Positions 32,728 through 46,006 of a DNA stretch of 64,000 nt are shown here, one piece after another. The notes beneath the pieces were generated by a model. That model was not told the origin of the DNA, made no database searches, and saw only the letters and a program-made list of their open reading frames with translations. This stretch comes from Coffea arabica (lineage: Eukaryota; Streptophyta; Magnoliopsida; Gentianales; Rubiaceae). Each line of letters starts with the position of its first letter. The stretch's first letter is position 1. The stretch lies in assembly GCF_036785885.1 (NCBI RefSeq), contig NC_092310.1:1240001-1304000 (forward strand), written 5' to 3'. The position numbers and the translations under genes were made by a program.

Positions 32728-34411
32728 AGTACCTAAAAGAAAATGTTACAATTAACCACATGTATTTAGACACACTGCGCAATTTGGCAATGAATATCCG
32801 AAAATGATCCAAATAATCTCTAAAGTGTCCTTGCAAGTGATAATTCGTCCAATAACTAATGTAAAAGACCGAATCAAGAAGAGCCATAATTTTTGCCAAA
32901 AATTGTTCAAAATCACCAATTGAAACAAGATATTGAATAATTATAACCCAATCAGTGAAATTAACAATAATTATGATTATAACTATTTAGAATTAACAAT
33001 AATAACATGCCTTTAGCTATAATCATGTTTAAGCAAAAATTAAACCAATTAACTCACTAAATCAACCATATTACTCAATATACACAATGCACATGCCCAA
33101 TCATCATCAACTAACCATCCTTAACCATAATTAATCATCACCAATGGCTCAAAAACATCCTAGTTCCTTTTTCCAATTTCGTCTAAATATAGCAATTGTG
33201 AATTTTAAAGTAATAATGACCAACAAATTGCTACATTTAAACTCATAAACATACTTAAACAATCTCAATAAGCATGAATAAATTCAAAAATAGTCAAATA
33301 CATCATTAAATTTTCGACATTAAAAGATGTCAGATAGCTCAGGAAAAAAAAATATAACTTTCTAAAATCAAAAGATTTGATGAAGAAACTTACCTCAATC
33401 ACGTAGAAGGATGTTTGGTGATGCTAAAATTGCAAAAAGCCCTATAAAACAAACTCCAATTGACCTCCAATTGAAGAAATTAGAGTTGAAGAACCCTAAC
33501 CTTCAATCCTTCAAAAACTGAATTTAAGGTGTTTTTCTTGGATTTTAATCAGTTAAAAAGGTTGTATGAAGCTCAAAAAGTGTTGGGTTGATGATTTCTA
33601 GCAAGATTATGGAGTAAAAATGAAGATTTGTGAGGTAGTTAGAAGGAAAAAGGAAAAACGCGGCTGGAAAAATTGGAGAAGTGAAGAAATGTTCTGGAAA
33701 TCGCGTTTTTGAAGCAGAAAAGTGAACCGCAAACGCGACTAAAAACGCGCCTTAAACGCGCGTTTTTAAAGCCGCGTTTTTTGCACAAATCTCGCAGAAT
33801 TGAAAACGCGGTTACGTATGAAAACGCGACTTAAAGTCGCGTTTATCTGTGTCGCGTTTTCCAGTTTTGCTCAGGCGAGAAAACGCGATTTCCTCCAAAA
33901 CGCGACTTTAAGTCGCGTTTTAAAGGCGCGTTTTCTGTTCTGCAGGCTCAGAATTGAAAACGCGATTCTGAGAAACGCGACTTATAGTCGCGTTTTCTTG
34001 GAAAACGCATTTTCTGCTTCGATTTTTGGCAGAATTTCAACTTTTGAAAAATTACAAAAGGTACCCCAATGACTCAAAATGCATCATAGATCATTTGTTT
34101 GCCAATTTTAATGACTGGAACAAATGTAAAACATTAAAAACATGCATTTTACCCCTTTATAATGAATCAAAAACACCTTTAACGCAAATCGAGGGGTTGA
34201 GTTGTTTGATCAAAGTTCGCCTTTTTTGTACTCAATTGGTCATCCTTGCCTTCAATTGCCACCCTACATTACAAAAACAGCAATGTAGCTAAAACATTGA
34301 TTCAAACCACAAAATCACACCAAGTTAACAAATATAACCTAAATATTGGGTTGCCTCCCAATTAGCGCTTTTGTTTATAGTCGTTGGCTCGACTGAAAAA
34401 GTTGAATCACT
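32728..34411 (-). other. Gag-ORF2 intergenic region of unit 4
   Basis: Predicted intron at 32733-33393, CGCG cluster at 33658-34007, stem-loop A at 34345-34362. No further gene is seen. Confidence 0.75.
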
Positions 34412-36964
34412 TTAGAGCATTAGAGAGAGATTTTCTCCCCATGGGTCGAAACTCCAGAGCCAATCCACCATGTGGTGAACCATGCATTGATCTTCATAAT
34501 CCAATTTCCTCAAATGCCAAGGAGGAATATTAGACTTGTCATAGAGAGGCTCAACTTCACCTTGGAGTGGATTTTGCTTGTCTTTTCTGAATTGGCTCAA
34601 CTTTTCACCATTTTCTTCATGGAATGGCGAATTTATTAAGCCAACTTCCATCCTTATCTTCTCCTCCTTTGTTCCTACACCATGAAAGTTAGTACCAAGG
34701 ACATTTATAATTTTAACTTCTTCGGTCCTTTCTTGGTTAACCTTTTCATCAGATGGCATATTAGAAACAAGAGCAGTAGGCTCTATACTCCCATCTTTAT
34801 TATCCAAATTGAATTCCAATTCCTCACCATTAACCCGTAATATAAGCTTACCTTTTTCTACATCAATTATAGTTCGTGCAGTGGCTAAAAACGGTCGTCC
34901 TAGAATAATTGGCATTCTCACATCTTCTTCAATATCTAAGACAACAAAATCCACAGGTATTATAGATTGTCTTACCTTTATGAGCACATTTTCCAAAATA
35001 CCCATGGGACGTGTGATTGACCGATCCGCCAATTGCAATGTAATATTGGTAGCTTTTAGCTCTTGAAGTCCCAATCTCCGGGCAACCGATAACGGCATAA
35101 GTGACACACTTGCACCTAAATCACATAAAGCATTAGAAAAATGCAATTGACCAATAGTGCAAGGAATAGAAAAACTTCCCGGATCTTTCAATTTAGGAGG
35201 GAGTTTATTCTTAATCAATGCACTACACTTTTCCGTTAATGCTATCATCTCATTATCTACAATTTTCCTCTTCTTTGACATGTTGTCTTTCAAGAAACGT
35301 GCATAAGAGGGAATCTGTGTTATAGCATCAATGAAAGGAATGTTAATGTGCAATTGTTTAAACATTTTGAAGAACTTTTCAAACTCCCGATCCTGTCCAT
35401 CTTTCTTCAACCTGTGAGGAAAAGGTATCACATTAGAATTTAATTTGGGATGAAGTGCATCAATATCAATGATAACATGATCAGTTTGACTTTCTTGCTC
35501 CCCTTCAATTGCTTGCTTCTCGTCTTTTTCACAACCTGAATTTTCAAAATCGAATCCCTCAACCGTTTTACCGCTTCTAAGAATGATTGCATTGACATGC
35601 TCTCTCGGATTCACTTCGGTTTTACTTGGTAATTCACCAGGGTTTCTATTGTTGATCACATTGGCAATTTGACCAATTTGAACCTCCAAGTTTCTGTACA
35701 TCCCAGCTAATTGGTCCAACCGCCCCTCAACTCGCTCGAATCTATCCGAAGTCACCTTAGCAAGTTTTTCCACCGCGATCCACCAACTTGGTTTAGTTTC
35801 AGCCTGTGGTTGCCTTGGTTGAAATCCCGGAGGATTGGTTGGCCTTTCTTGATTGCCTTGATCTTTCCATCCAAAGTTTGGATGATTTCTCCACCCCGGA
35901 TTGTAAGTATTCGAGTAGGGATTATTTGGAGCATTTCGGTTGTAATTATTGACAAATTGTACCTGCTCAGAATCAACACACTCATTAATATCATGTTCAC
36001 CTCCACAGAAAGAGCAACAAGCTACGTGTGCATTAGATGAACTTGGACCAACTCCACCTTGTCTACTTAGCAATTTCATCACATTATTCATTTGAGCACT
36101 CAGCATATTGAGAGTGTCCATTTCTATCATACTTGCGTGACGTCTTGTATTACCTCTCTCATTGGCCCATTGGTAGTTATTTGCTGCCATTTCTTCTATC
36201 AAATTATGAGATTCTTGGGGTGATTTACCCATTAAAGCTCCACCTGCAGCTGCATCGATTATAGTTTTAGTAGAAAAAACTAAACCATTATAGAAGGTTT
36301 GTATGATTAACCACTCCGGCAGTCCATGATGTGGACATTTCCGAAGCAAATCTCTAAACCTTTCCCATGCCTCATATAATGATTCACCTTCCATTTGGCT
36401 AAAACTAGTGATATCCATTCTTAGTTTAGCAGTCTTACCTGGTGGAAAATACTTGTTTAAGAATGCTCTTGATAAATCATCCCATCCGGTGAAAGTATTA
36501 GGAGCATGAGAGTGTAGCCAAAGTTTGGCCTTATCTCTCAATGAAAATGGGAACAACCGTAACCTTATAGCATCATCACTAACTCCATTCATTTTAATTG
36601 TATCACATATTTCCAAGAATGTAGCTAAGTGTGTATTAGGATCTTCTACTGCATTACCTCCAAATTGAGATTGTTGAACCATTTGAATAAGTGATGGTTT
36701 AATCTCAAAATTGTTAGCATTTACCGTAGGCCTTACTATACTTGTTTGAGATCCTTGTGTTCCCGGTAGAGCAAAATCTCGTAGAACTCGCCTATTTGCT
36801 TCATTTTCAGCCATTTCTTCTTCAAATGGTAGTTCTATCAAAATTTCCTCTATCGGTTGCCAAATCTCTTGTTTCTCTTGCTGTTGTGTGTGCCTCCTTT
36901 GTCTACGTAGTGTCATCTCAATTTCTGGATCGAAAGGTGCGACTTCTCGAGACTCCCGGTGCAT
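34412..36964 (-). CDS. gag: Gag-protease, unit 4 copy (four substitutions)
   Basis: Intact 850-residue copy with E31K, L138F, A252S and Q373E relative to unit 1. L138F is shared with units 3 and 5, and A252S with unit 5. E31K lies in the glutamine-rich N-terminus and Q373E in the linker after the zinc knuckle, so no catalytic or metal-binding residue is hit. Confidence 0.92.
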   Translation of the reverse strand: MHRESREVAPFDPEIEMTLRRQRRHTQQQEKQEIWQPIEEILIELPFEEEMAENEANRRVLRDFALPGTQGSQTSIVRPTVNANNFEIKPSLIQMVQQSQFGGNAVEDPNTHLATFLEICDTIKMNGVSDDAIRLRLFPFSLRDKAKLWLHSHAPNTFTGWDDLSRAFLNKYFPPGKTAKLRMDITSFSQMEGESLYEAWERFRDLLRKCPHHGLPEWLIIQTFYNGLVFSTKTIIDAAAGGALMGKSPQESHNLIEEMAANNYQWANERGNTRRHASMIEMDTLNMLSAQMNNVMKLLSRQGGVGPSSSNAHVACCSFCGGEHDINECVDSEQVQFVNNYNRNAPNNPYSNTYNPGWRNHPNFGWKDQGNQERPTNPPGFQPRQPQAETKPSWWIAVEKLAKVTSDRFERVEGRLDQLAGMYRNLEVQIGQIANVINNRNPGELPSKTEVNPREHVNAIILRSGKTVEGFDFENSGCEKDEKQAIEGEQESQTDHVIIDIDALHPKLNSNVIPFPHRLKKDGQDREFEKFFKMFKQLHINIPFIDAITQIPSYARFLKDNMSKKRKIVDNEMIALTEKCSALIKNKLPPKLKDPGSFSIPCTIGQLHFSNALCDLGASVSLMPLSVARRLGLQELKATNITLQLADRSITRPMGILENVLIKVRQSIIPVDFVVLDIEEDVRMPIILGRPFLATARTIIDVEKGKLILRVNGEELEFNLDNKDGSIEPTALVSNMPSDEKVNQERTEEVKIINVLGTNFHGVGTKEEKIRMEVGLINSPFHEENGEKLSQFRKDKQNPLQGEVEPLYDKSNIPPWHLRKLDYEDQCMVHHMVDWLWSFDPWGENLSLML

Positions 36965-37099
36965 ACACTACAAACAGAAATAAGGGATATTATGCAACTT
37001 CAATGGTAAAAAAATACTGATTACAATATAAGATTAAATATAATCTAAAAAATAAAGCTGTCTAAATTAATAAAGATGATTAGGCTCTAATATTGTCGC

Positions 37100-37117
37100 T
37101 CCCCGGCAACGGCGCCA
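37100..37117 (-). other. Primer-binding site for tRNA-Asp (unit 4)
   Basis: The 18-nt site is intact next to LTR 5. A substitution just outside it (plus TATTGTCGCT instead of TATTGCCGCT near 37091-37100) is specific to this unit and leaves the primer pairing unchanged. Confidence 0.88.
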
Positions 37118-37123
37118 AAAACT

Positions 37124-39042
37124 TGACGGGTGTTTACTATAAGTGCAAGTTTAATTCCGAATTATACCCGTTTTTTCTGCAAGTATACAGGCCAAAAGCG
37201 TAGTATTGGGTATGTATCGGGTCGATCCCACGAGGAGCAATTAGAACAATTATTAGATACTAATTTACTCTATTATTTAGACTCACAATAAATTTGAGCA
37301 GAAAATTCAGAATTTAATTCAACTACAAAAATTCTTAGCTAGATAATTGCAATTCACAATAGGAGTAGAATTCACTAAATATTAAGATCTAGGGATGTAG
37401 ATTCCACCTATAATACAAAAGATCTAAAACGAATGAATTTAACACTTGTTACTACTCTTGTTTAACCAAGGATTCATTTCCAACAATACCAAAATCACAT
37501 TCTCATGATAATAATGGGTTAAAACAGATTAGTTTTCCCTAATCTCTTGGTAAATACTAAATCTGTTTTGTGCACACAGGAAATGTAAATTTCATCCACT
37601 TGAATGTATTTCTATTCTCATGAATATACTACTCAAGCTCTACTTATGTCATTCCATTATTTTTACCATTTCTCAATGAGTAAAAACAACTACAAACCTA
37701 CTATTGGTGATCAAACAACAACAAGTAATCCAACATACACAAGTAGATAGGTTAATATATACAAGATATAACAAGTATAAATCACAATCACTTCATATCA
37801 CTTGACCATAAGCTTCATCTACTCCCTAGATTAAGGAAATTAGCTACTCATGAATGATGAAAAACTCAGAACTTCATTAATGCAAATCATCATGAATTAC
37901 AAATACAAAAAGAGTAAAGAAAGTCTTAGCCAAGATATGGTGAAGCCTTCCAAAAATCTCCTTTGTCTTGAACTTAGATGATTACAAGATGAAACCTCAA
38001 TTGCCCCTTGCAAGTACCTAGCTAGAGAAAATATGTTTTTCTGTAAGAAGCTAAGCTACGTATGGCTCCCAGACCTCTCTCAATGTCTCAGCATAAAAAC
38101 TACTCAAAGGCTCTATTTTTCCAAGTCAAATTCTATCCTTTGATTCTCAAATCTGCACTTTGTTAGCATAGTCAAAAACCAATATTTTTGACTTGAAAAT
38201 AAGCCATCTTTACTGCCCTTTTGTCTTCTGAGGCATGTGCACCGAATTCTCTTGCGGATTGTAGCTGGAAAGTAGTTTGAACATAAGAGAATTGACTGAG
38301 CAAATTGCAGAATTACGGCCAGAAAACGCGCCTACACAAAACGCGGTTACAAGTCACGTTTTGTGTACTCGCGTATTCACTTTGGCCTTAATTCATCTGC
38401 GATTTTCTCTGTCATAAATGCCGAACTGGCTTTTGTACAAAACACCAAAGTTGTAACCCTTTGAATTAGCTTTCCAATTCTCTAAAAATCATCCAGATCG
38501 GAGTTGTGCAGCCTGAGATATGGTCGAAATACTATCACCTGGTCAAACCTCTGTTTCCAGTTTCGACCACAGAGTGCAGCTTCTGTATTCTGACTTTTTG
38601 TCCATGAAAATGGTAGAATTGGATTTCGATGTCTTCATACGAATTGTAGGTCTCTTTCTTAGCTTTAAAATGGTATAAAGATCACCTTTATTCCGATAAG
38701 TGTAGCTCCAGATATGATCAAAATACTGAAGAGTGTCAAAACTGATTTGTCTTGCATTTCCTCACTTGAACGTTTTTCACTTCATTCTTCTTGTTACCAC
38801 TTGAATTCATCACCAACTTTCTATTTTTCATCTCATTTGACATCCTTTGGTGATTGAATCATCATTCCTGCATAAAAATGAAGTTTTTATCATTAAAATC
38901 ACTAAAAATGCAATATTATCCACTTTTACCAAAAATATATAATTTTACCAAAAACCTCTTTATTTTATTTATAAAACTAGATAATCAACTCAAAATTAAC
39001 TAATAAAATGCACTTAAAAATACGTAAAATAAACTCTTATCA
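37124..39042 (-). repeat. Array LTR 5, 1919 bp
   Basis: One base longer than the others because of an insertion at the CACCTTTATTCC site near 38685. It also differs from LTRs 1-3 near 37699 (CCTACTATTG), 38256 (TTGCGGATT), 38591 (ATTCTGAC), 38604 (GTCCATGAAA) and 38613 (GGTAGAATT), and shares AGCTTTAAAA with LTRs 4 and 6. Confidence 0.92.
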
Positions 39043-39944
39043 AATACCCCCACACTTGAATCATTGCTTGTCCTCAAGCAATATAAAATTCCAACCATCA
39101 ATGATCCAAAAATTTGAAAATAAACATATGTAGTATTTCAACTCCGTTTCCTTAAATCAAGGTAAATAACCCTTATGTGATCTTTTAATTAACCTCAAGT
39201 ACTCATAATATCAAGCAAAGAAGAGCCAAGTATACCATAATTTTACTAATTTAACTCAATTTCTCATTTTTACCCAATTTTACAAGCAAGCAACTCATAT
39301 AGTCAATAAAGATGCTAACTAATCTCATGATCAACTTCTTTATTTTTCTTAAAGAGAGATTTATTTTCTTTTTTTTTCTTTTTTCTTTTTTCTTTTTTTT
39401 TAAATATATTTTAAGAGTTAAATACTACTTAAGTTGTGAAAAATACCTTTTGACGCGAAGATCGACATTTTTAGATGAAAATCACCGGTTACTCAATATT
39501 TCACATACTCAAGTTGCTTTTCATACTCTTAATTCAAGTACCGTTTTACGCGAAAGTCGACATTTGTAGATGAAGACTCCCGGTTACTAAGTACAAGAAC
39601 CATTGGAGTAGAATAACTCTTTTCTTTTTTTTTTTTATACAAAATATATATATATATATATAGAGAAATAATAAAATTCCCTCTAAAAAGCAATCATGAG
39701 AAGAGAGTAACACTTATTGACCATATTAATTCCTTAACTTGTAAAATCAAATAAAAAGAAGAAATTTCATCAAATATGCAAAATTTAGGCATAATTTTCT
39801 CTACTTTACTAGATATACTTTCCTACAAATGTCAAAATTATAATCACATAATAATCAATTCCAAGTTAACTGAGAAAAGAAGTTTCAAAACCACATATAT
39901 CTATTTCAAAAAGGATAAGTGACAAAATTTTATTTGTTTATTTA

Positions 39945-39986
<42 letters not shown>

Positions 39987-40404
39987 TATAAGGTTTTGGA
40001 AAAATTTTGACAGAGTTTCCCTTTAAAAGTGGACTAAACTCCCTGCCAGCAACCACAAGAAACACAATTTAAGCACAAGAATTATATCTAACACAACTAA
40101 AATCACAAGTACCACACATTTCTTCCCCCACATTTAGAATACACATTGTCCTCAATGTGTAGGGAAAGAAAAGAAAAGAAACAAAAGAAAGGAACAAGTG
40201 ACTCCCCAAGTGATATGGCTGTGGTCCAGTGAAGCCTTGAAGCATGAGTCATCGACCGCTCAACCATCTATAGTCAACGACCTACTAGTTACTGCCACAA
40301 GTTCCAATATTCAAAATAAGGAATGTAAGTTAACATTTTTCAAACAAAAGATAAAAATAACATGCAAACAAGCAAACAAAAGAAAAGCCAGCCAAAGGGC
40401 AGCC
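39043..40404 (-). other. 3' untranslated region of unit 5
   Basis: Stem-loop B is at 40141-40160, the 49-nt motifs at 39541-39589 and 39446-39494, and stem-loop C plus the polypurine tract at 39043-39082. One base inside the 39446-39494 motif differs from other units (GATGAAAATC instead of GATGAAGATC, near 39480). The first TA run is the shortest of the array. No gene is seen. Confidence 0.75.
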
Positions 40405-41610
40405 TCAATCATCCTCTTCATTGTCATCTTCATCATTATCGACGGGAGGTGGATGTAAGCCTAGATGATGTTCAATGCGGTCCAGGCGAGTATCTAGTCG
40501 GGCTAAATGATGGTCGATGTCATCCAAGCGGCCGAAAAGCCGCTGCCAATTGGTTTGTGGCGGAGGAGGAGGTGGTGCTGCAGTAGATGGTCCAGCTTCC
40601 TCGCGACCATGTCTAGCCTTCTGTCTCCGTTCCTGAACAGGGCGTGGAATGTCCCCCGTGCCAATACCAAGCCGACGAAGAGTAGTAAGAGTCATTTCAG
40701 CTCGTGGAGGAACATTCTCCCGCCTCATGCCTTCCAAGCGAACCTCAAAACGGGGGAAGATTAAAGTCAGTAGACGAGGAAATGATAATTTGAAAGAAGT
40801 TGTCTTACGCCTCGCCGTAGACCGAATGTGGCTAATGATGATGTTAGGCAGCGAAATGTGAGCATATGGAGACGTCCGGTTATGGAACATGTAATCCAAG
40901 AAGTAGATATCGCTCTTGCGAACCTCCGTGTGCCCCGTCTTCTTAGGAATAACATTGTGAGCCACTATATAAATGATAAGACGATGACGAGGTTCGAACA
41001 CATTCGCCAATATGGTCTCCTTCCTTGTAGAGCGAAAAGGTTGGTACTCGAGACCAAATCTGGCCATGGCCAATGATGGATCCCACCTCCTATTCGGGGG
41101 AACAAACTCCTTCTTCAGATCTACTGGACGTCCGTCATCCATACACCCCACAATAGCAGCCAAATCTTGACGTGACAAGACGATTCGTCTTCCACGCACC
41201 CAGGACTCAACCATTTCTCCACTGTGGCGCGTCTTACTCTCAATGTTGGCGTAAAACTCGCGCACCAAGTCGGGGTAGTAATGGTTTGGTAAGGTGAGAA
41301 TCGGAGCCCATCCTAGCTGAGCAAAAGCCTCTGAGATGTTATACATCATCTCAACTGTTGGGTTGACATGCATCTCGAACACGAATTCCAAGTTAGCATG
41401 CTCCTCATGCCATTCTTGATTCCTGCGAGTATTGAACCTAGCACTGTCAAATACCGATCTACCCGCTCCACGGGAGCTGCCCTCACCAGGCTGTCGACTA
41501 ACCGGTGGCGGAGAAGGTGAACTCTCCTCCTCAGACACGTCCATCTCTTCATTAACCTCTCTCTCCTCACTACTAGAGGATGAAAGTACCGCTCTTCTTC
41601 CCCTTGGCAT
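40405..41610 (-). CDS. ORF2, unit 5 copy (L77V)
   Basis: Intact 401-residue copy with one replacement, Val for Leu at residue 77, ahead of the conserved core. ORF2 is intact here although gag of the same unit has a nonsense codon. Confidence 0.85.
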   Translation of the reverse strand: MPRGRRAVLSSSSSEEREVNEEMDVSEEESSPSPPPVSRQPGEGSSRGAGRSVFDSARFNTRRNQEWHEEHANLEFVFEMHVNPTVEMMYNISEAFAQLGWAPILTLPNHYYPDLVREFYANIESKTRHSGEMVESWVRGRRIVLSRQDLAAIVGCMDDGRPVDLKKEFVPPNRRWDPSLAMARFGLEYQPFRSTRKETILANVFEPRHRLIIYIVAHNVIPKKTGHTEVRKSDIYFLDYMFHNRTSPYAHISLPNIIISHIRSTARRKTTSFKLSFPRLLTLIFPRFEVRLEGMRRENVPPRAEMTLTTLRRLGIGTGDIPRPVQERRQKARHGREEAGPSTAAPPPPPPQTNWQRLFGRLDDIDHHLARLDTRLDRIEHHLGLHPPPVDNDEDDNEEDD

Positions 41611-43294
41611 AGTACCTAAAAGAAAATGTTACAATTAACCACATGTATTTAGACACACTGCGCAATTTGGCAATGAATATCCGAAAATGATCCAAATAAT
41701 CTCTAAAGTGTCCTTGCAAGTGATAATTCGTCCAATAACTAATGTAAAAGACCGAATCAAGAAGAGCCATAATTTTTGCCAAAAATTGTTCAAAATCACC
41801 AATTGAAACAAGATATTGAATAATTATAACCCAATCAGTGAAATTAACAATAATTATGATTATAACTATTTAGAATTAACAATAATAACATGCCTTTAGC
41901 TATAATCATGTTTAAGCAAAAATTAAACCAATTAACTCACTAAATCAACCATATTACTCAATATACACAATGCACATGCCCAATCATCATCAACTAACCA
42001 TCCTTAACCATAATTAATCATCACCAATGGCTCAAAAACATCCTAGTTCCTTTTTCCAATTTCGTCTAAATATAGCAATTGTGAATTTTAAAGTAATAAT
42101 GACCAACAAATTGCTACATTTAAACTCATAAACATACTTAAACAATCTCAATAAGCATGAATAAATTCAAAAATAGTCAAATACATCATTAAATTTTCGA
42201 CATTAAAAGATGTCAGATAGCTCAGGAAAAAAAAATATAACTTTCTAAAATCAAAAGATTTGATGAAGAAACTTACCTCAATCACGTAGAAGGATGTTTG
42301 GTGATGCTAAAATTGCAAAAAGCCCTATAAAACAAACTCCAATTGACCTCCAATTGAAGAAATTAGAGTTGAAGAACCCTAACCTTCAATCCTTCAAAAA
42401 CTGAATTTAAGGTGTTTTTCTTGGATTTTAATCAGTTAAAAAGGTTGTATGAAGCTCAAAAAGTGTTGGGTTGATGATTTCTAGCAAGATTATGGAGTAA
42501 AAATGAAGATTTGTGAGGTAGTTAGAAGGAAAAAGGAAAAACGCGGCTGGAAAAATTGGAGAAGTGAAGAAATGTTCTGGAAATCGCGTTTTTGAAGCAG
42601 AAAAGTGAACCGCAAACGCGACTAAAAACGCGCCTTAAACGCGCGTTTTTAAAGCCGCGTTTTTTGCACAAATCTCGCAGAATTGAAAACGCGGTTACGT
42701 ATGAAAACGCGACTTAAAGTCGCGTTTATCTGTGTCGCGTTTTCCAGTTTTGCTCAGGCGAGAAAACGCGATTTCCTCCAAAACGCGACTTTAAGTCGCG
42801 TTTTAAAGGCGCGTTTTCTGTTCTGCAGGCTCAGAATTGAAAACGCGATTCTGAGAAACGCGACTTATAGTCGCGTTTTCTTGGAAAACGCATTTTCTGC
42901 TTCGATTTTTGGCAGAATTTCAACTTTTGAAAAATTACAAAAGGTACCCCAATGACTCAAAATGCATCATAGATCATTTGTTTGCCAATTTTAATGACTG
43001 GAACAAATGTAAAACATTAAAAACATGCATTTTACCCCTTTATAATGAATCAAAAACACCTTTAACGCAAATCGAGGGGTTGAGTTGTTTGATCAAAGTT
43101 CGCCTTTTTTGTACTCAATTGGTCATCCTTGCCTTCAATTGCCACCCTACATTACAAAAACAGCAATGTAGCTAAAACATTGATTCAAACCACAAAATCA
43201 CACCAAGTTAACAAATATAACCTAAATATTGGGTTGCCTCCCAATTAGCGCTTTTGTTTATAGTCGTTGGCTCGACTGAAAAAGTTGAATCACT
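41611..43294 (-). other. Gag-ORF2 intergenic region of unit 5
   Basis: Predicted intron at 41616-42276, CGCG cluster at 42541-42890, stem-loop A at 43228-43245. All three palindromes are intact here, although gag of this unit is broken and the adjoining LTR 6 has diverged. Confidence 0.75.
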
Positions 43295-45847
43295 TTAGAG
43301 CATTAGAGAGAGATTTTCTCCCCATGGGTCGAAACTCCAGAGCCAATCCACCATGTGGTGAACCATGCATTGATCTTCATAATCCAATTTCCTCAAATGC
43401 CAAGGAGGAATATTAGACTTGTCATAGAGAGGCTCAACTTCACCTTGGAGTGGATTTTGCTTGTCTTTTCTGAATTGGCTCAACTTTTCACCATTTTCTT
43501 CATGGAATGGCGAATTTATTAAGCCAACTTCCATCCTTATCTTCTCCTCCTTTGTTCCTACACCATGAAAGTTAGTACCAAGGACATTTATAATTTTAAC
43601 TTCTTCGGTCCTTTCTTGGTTAACCTTTTCATCAGATGGCATATTAGAAACAAGAGCAGTAGGCTCTATACTCCCATCTTTATTATCCAAATTGAATTCC
43701 AATTCCTCACCATTAACCCGTAATATAAGCTTACCTTTTTCTACATCAATTATAGTTCGTGCAGTGGCTAAAAACGGTCGTCCTAGAATAATTGGCATTC
43801 TCACATCTTCTTCAATATCTAAGACAACAAAATCCACAGGTATTATAGATTGTCTTACCTTTATGAGCACATTTTCCAAAATACCCATGGGACGTGTGAT
43901 TGACCGATCCGCCAATTGCAATGTAATATTGGTAGCTTTTAGCTCTTGAAGTCCCAATCTCCGGGCAACCGATAACGGCATAAGTGACACACTTGCACCT
44001 AAATCACATAAAGCATTAGAAAAATGCAATTGACCAATAGTGCAAGGAATAGAAAAACTTCCCGGATCTTTCAATTTAGGAGGGAGTTTATTCTTAATCA
44101 ATGCACTACACTTTTCCGTTAATGCTATCATCTCATTATCTACAATTTTCCTCTTCTTTGACATGTTGTCTTTCAAGAAACGTGCATAAGAGGGAATCTG
44201 TGTTATAGCATCAATGAAAGGAATGTTAATGTGCAATTGTTTAAACATTTTGAAGAACTTTTCAAACTCCCGATCCTGTCCATCTTTCTTCAACCTGTGA
44301 GGAAAAGGTATCACATTAGAATTTAATTTGGGATGAAGTGCATCAATATCAATGATAACATGATCAGTTTGACTTTCTTGCTCCCCTTCAATTGCTTGCT
44401 TCTCGTCTTTTTCACAACCTGAATTTTCAAAATCGAATCCCTCAACCGTTTTACCGCTTCTAAGAATGATTGCATTGACATGCTCTCTCGGATTCACTTC
44501 GGTTTTACTTGGTAATTCACCAGGGTTTCTATTGTTGATCACATTGGCAATTTGACCAATTTGAACCTCCAAGTTTCTGTACATCCCAGCTAATTGGTCC
44601 AACCGCCCCTCAACTCGCTCGAATCTATCCGAAGTCACCTTAGCAAGTTTTTCCACCGCGATCCACCAACTTGGTTTAGTTTCAGCCTGTGGTTGCCTTG
44701 GTTGAAATCCCGGCGGATTGGTTGGCCTTTGTTGATTGCCTTGATCTTTCCATCCAAAGTTTGGATGATTTCTCCACCCCGGATTGTAAGTATTCGAGTA
44801 GGGATTATTTGGAGCATTTCGGTTGTAATTATTGACAAATTGTACCTGCTCAGAATCAACACACTCATTAATATCATGTTCACCTCCACAGAAAGAGCAA
44901 CAAGCTACGTGTGCATTAGATGAACTTGGACCAACTCCACCTTGTCTACTTAGCAATTTCATCACATTATTCATTTGAGCACTCAGCATATTGAGAGTGT
45001 CCATTTCTATCATACTTGCGTGACGTCTTGTATTACCTCTCTCATTGGCCCATTGGTAGTTATTTGCTGCCATTTCTTCTATCAAATTATGAGATTCTTG
45101 GGGTGATTTACCCATTAAAACTCCACCTGCAGTTGCATCGATTATAGTTTTAGTAGAAAAAACTAAACCATTATAGAAGGTTTGTATGATTAACCACTCC
45201 GGCAGTCCATGATGTGGACATTTCCGAAGCAAATCTCTAAACCTTTCCCATGCCTCATATAATGATTCACCTTCCATTTGGCTAAAACTAGTGATATCCA
45301 TTCTTAGTTTAGCAGTCTTACCTGGTGGAAAATACTTGTTTAAGAATGCTCTTGATAAATCATCCCATCCGGTGAAAGTATTAGGAGCATGAGAGTGTAG
45401 CCAAAGTTTGGCCTTATCTCTCAATGAAAATGGGAACAACCGTAACCTTATAGCATCATCACTAACTCCATTCATTTTAATTGTATCACATATTTCCAAG
45501 AATGTAGCTAAGTGTGTATTAGGATCTTCTACTGCATTACCTCCAAATTGAGATTGTTGAACCATTTGAATAAGTGATGGTTTAATCTCAAAATTGTTAG
45601 CATTTACCGTAGGCCTTACTATACTTGTTTGAGATCCTTGTGTTCCCGGTAGAGCAAAATCTCGTAGAACTCGCCTATTTGCTTCATTTTCAGCCATTTC
45701 TTCTTCAAATGGTAGTTCTATCAAAATTTCCTCTATCGGTTGTCAAATCTCTTGTTCCTCTTGCTGTTGTGTGTGCCTCCTTTGTCTACGTAGTGTCATC
45801 TCAATTTCTGGATCGAAAGGTGCGACTTCTCGAGACTCCCGGTGCAT
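43295..45847 (-). pseudogene. gag: Gag-protease, unit 5 copy with early nonsense codon
   Basis: The frame matches the other copies from the ATG at 45847, but codon 35 (Trp in all other copies) is TGA at plus 45743-45745, caused by a C-to-T change at 45743. The rest stays open; an internal start at 45724 would give 809 residues with the capsid, zinc knuckle and protease intact, so partial function is possible. Further differences are A239T, A243V, L138F and A252S. The nonsense change, A239T and A243V are transitions, as expected for decay of methylated cytosines. This is the array's outermost 5' unit. Confidence 0.88.
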
Positions 45848-45982
45848 ACACTACAAACAGAAATAAGGGATATTATGCAACTTCAATGGTAAAAAAAAAC
45901 TGATTACAATATAAGATTAAATATAATCTAAAAAATAAAGCTGTCTAAATTAATAAAGATGATTAGGCTCTAATATTGCCGC

Positions 45983-46000
45983 TCCCCGGCAACGGCGCCA
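45983..46000 (-). other. Primer-binding site for tRNA-Asp (unit 5)
   Basis: Identical 18-nt site next to LTR 6, the outermost 5' LTR. It precedes the gag copy with the nonsense codon. Confidence 0.88.
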
Positions 46001-46006
46001 AAAACT

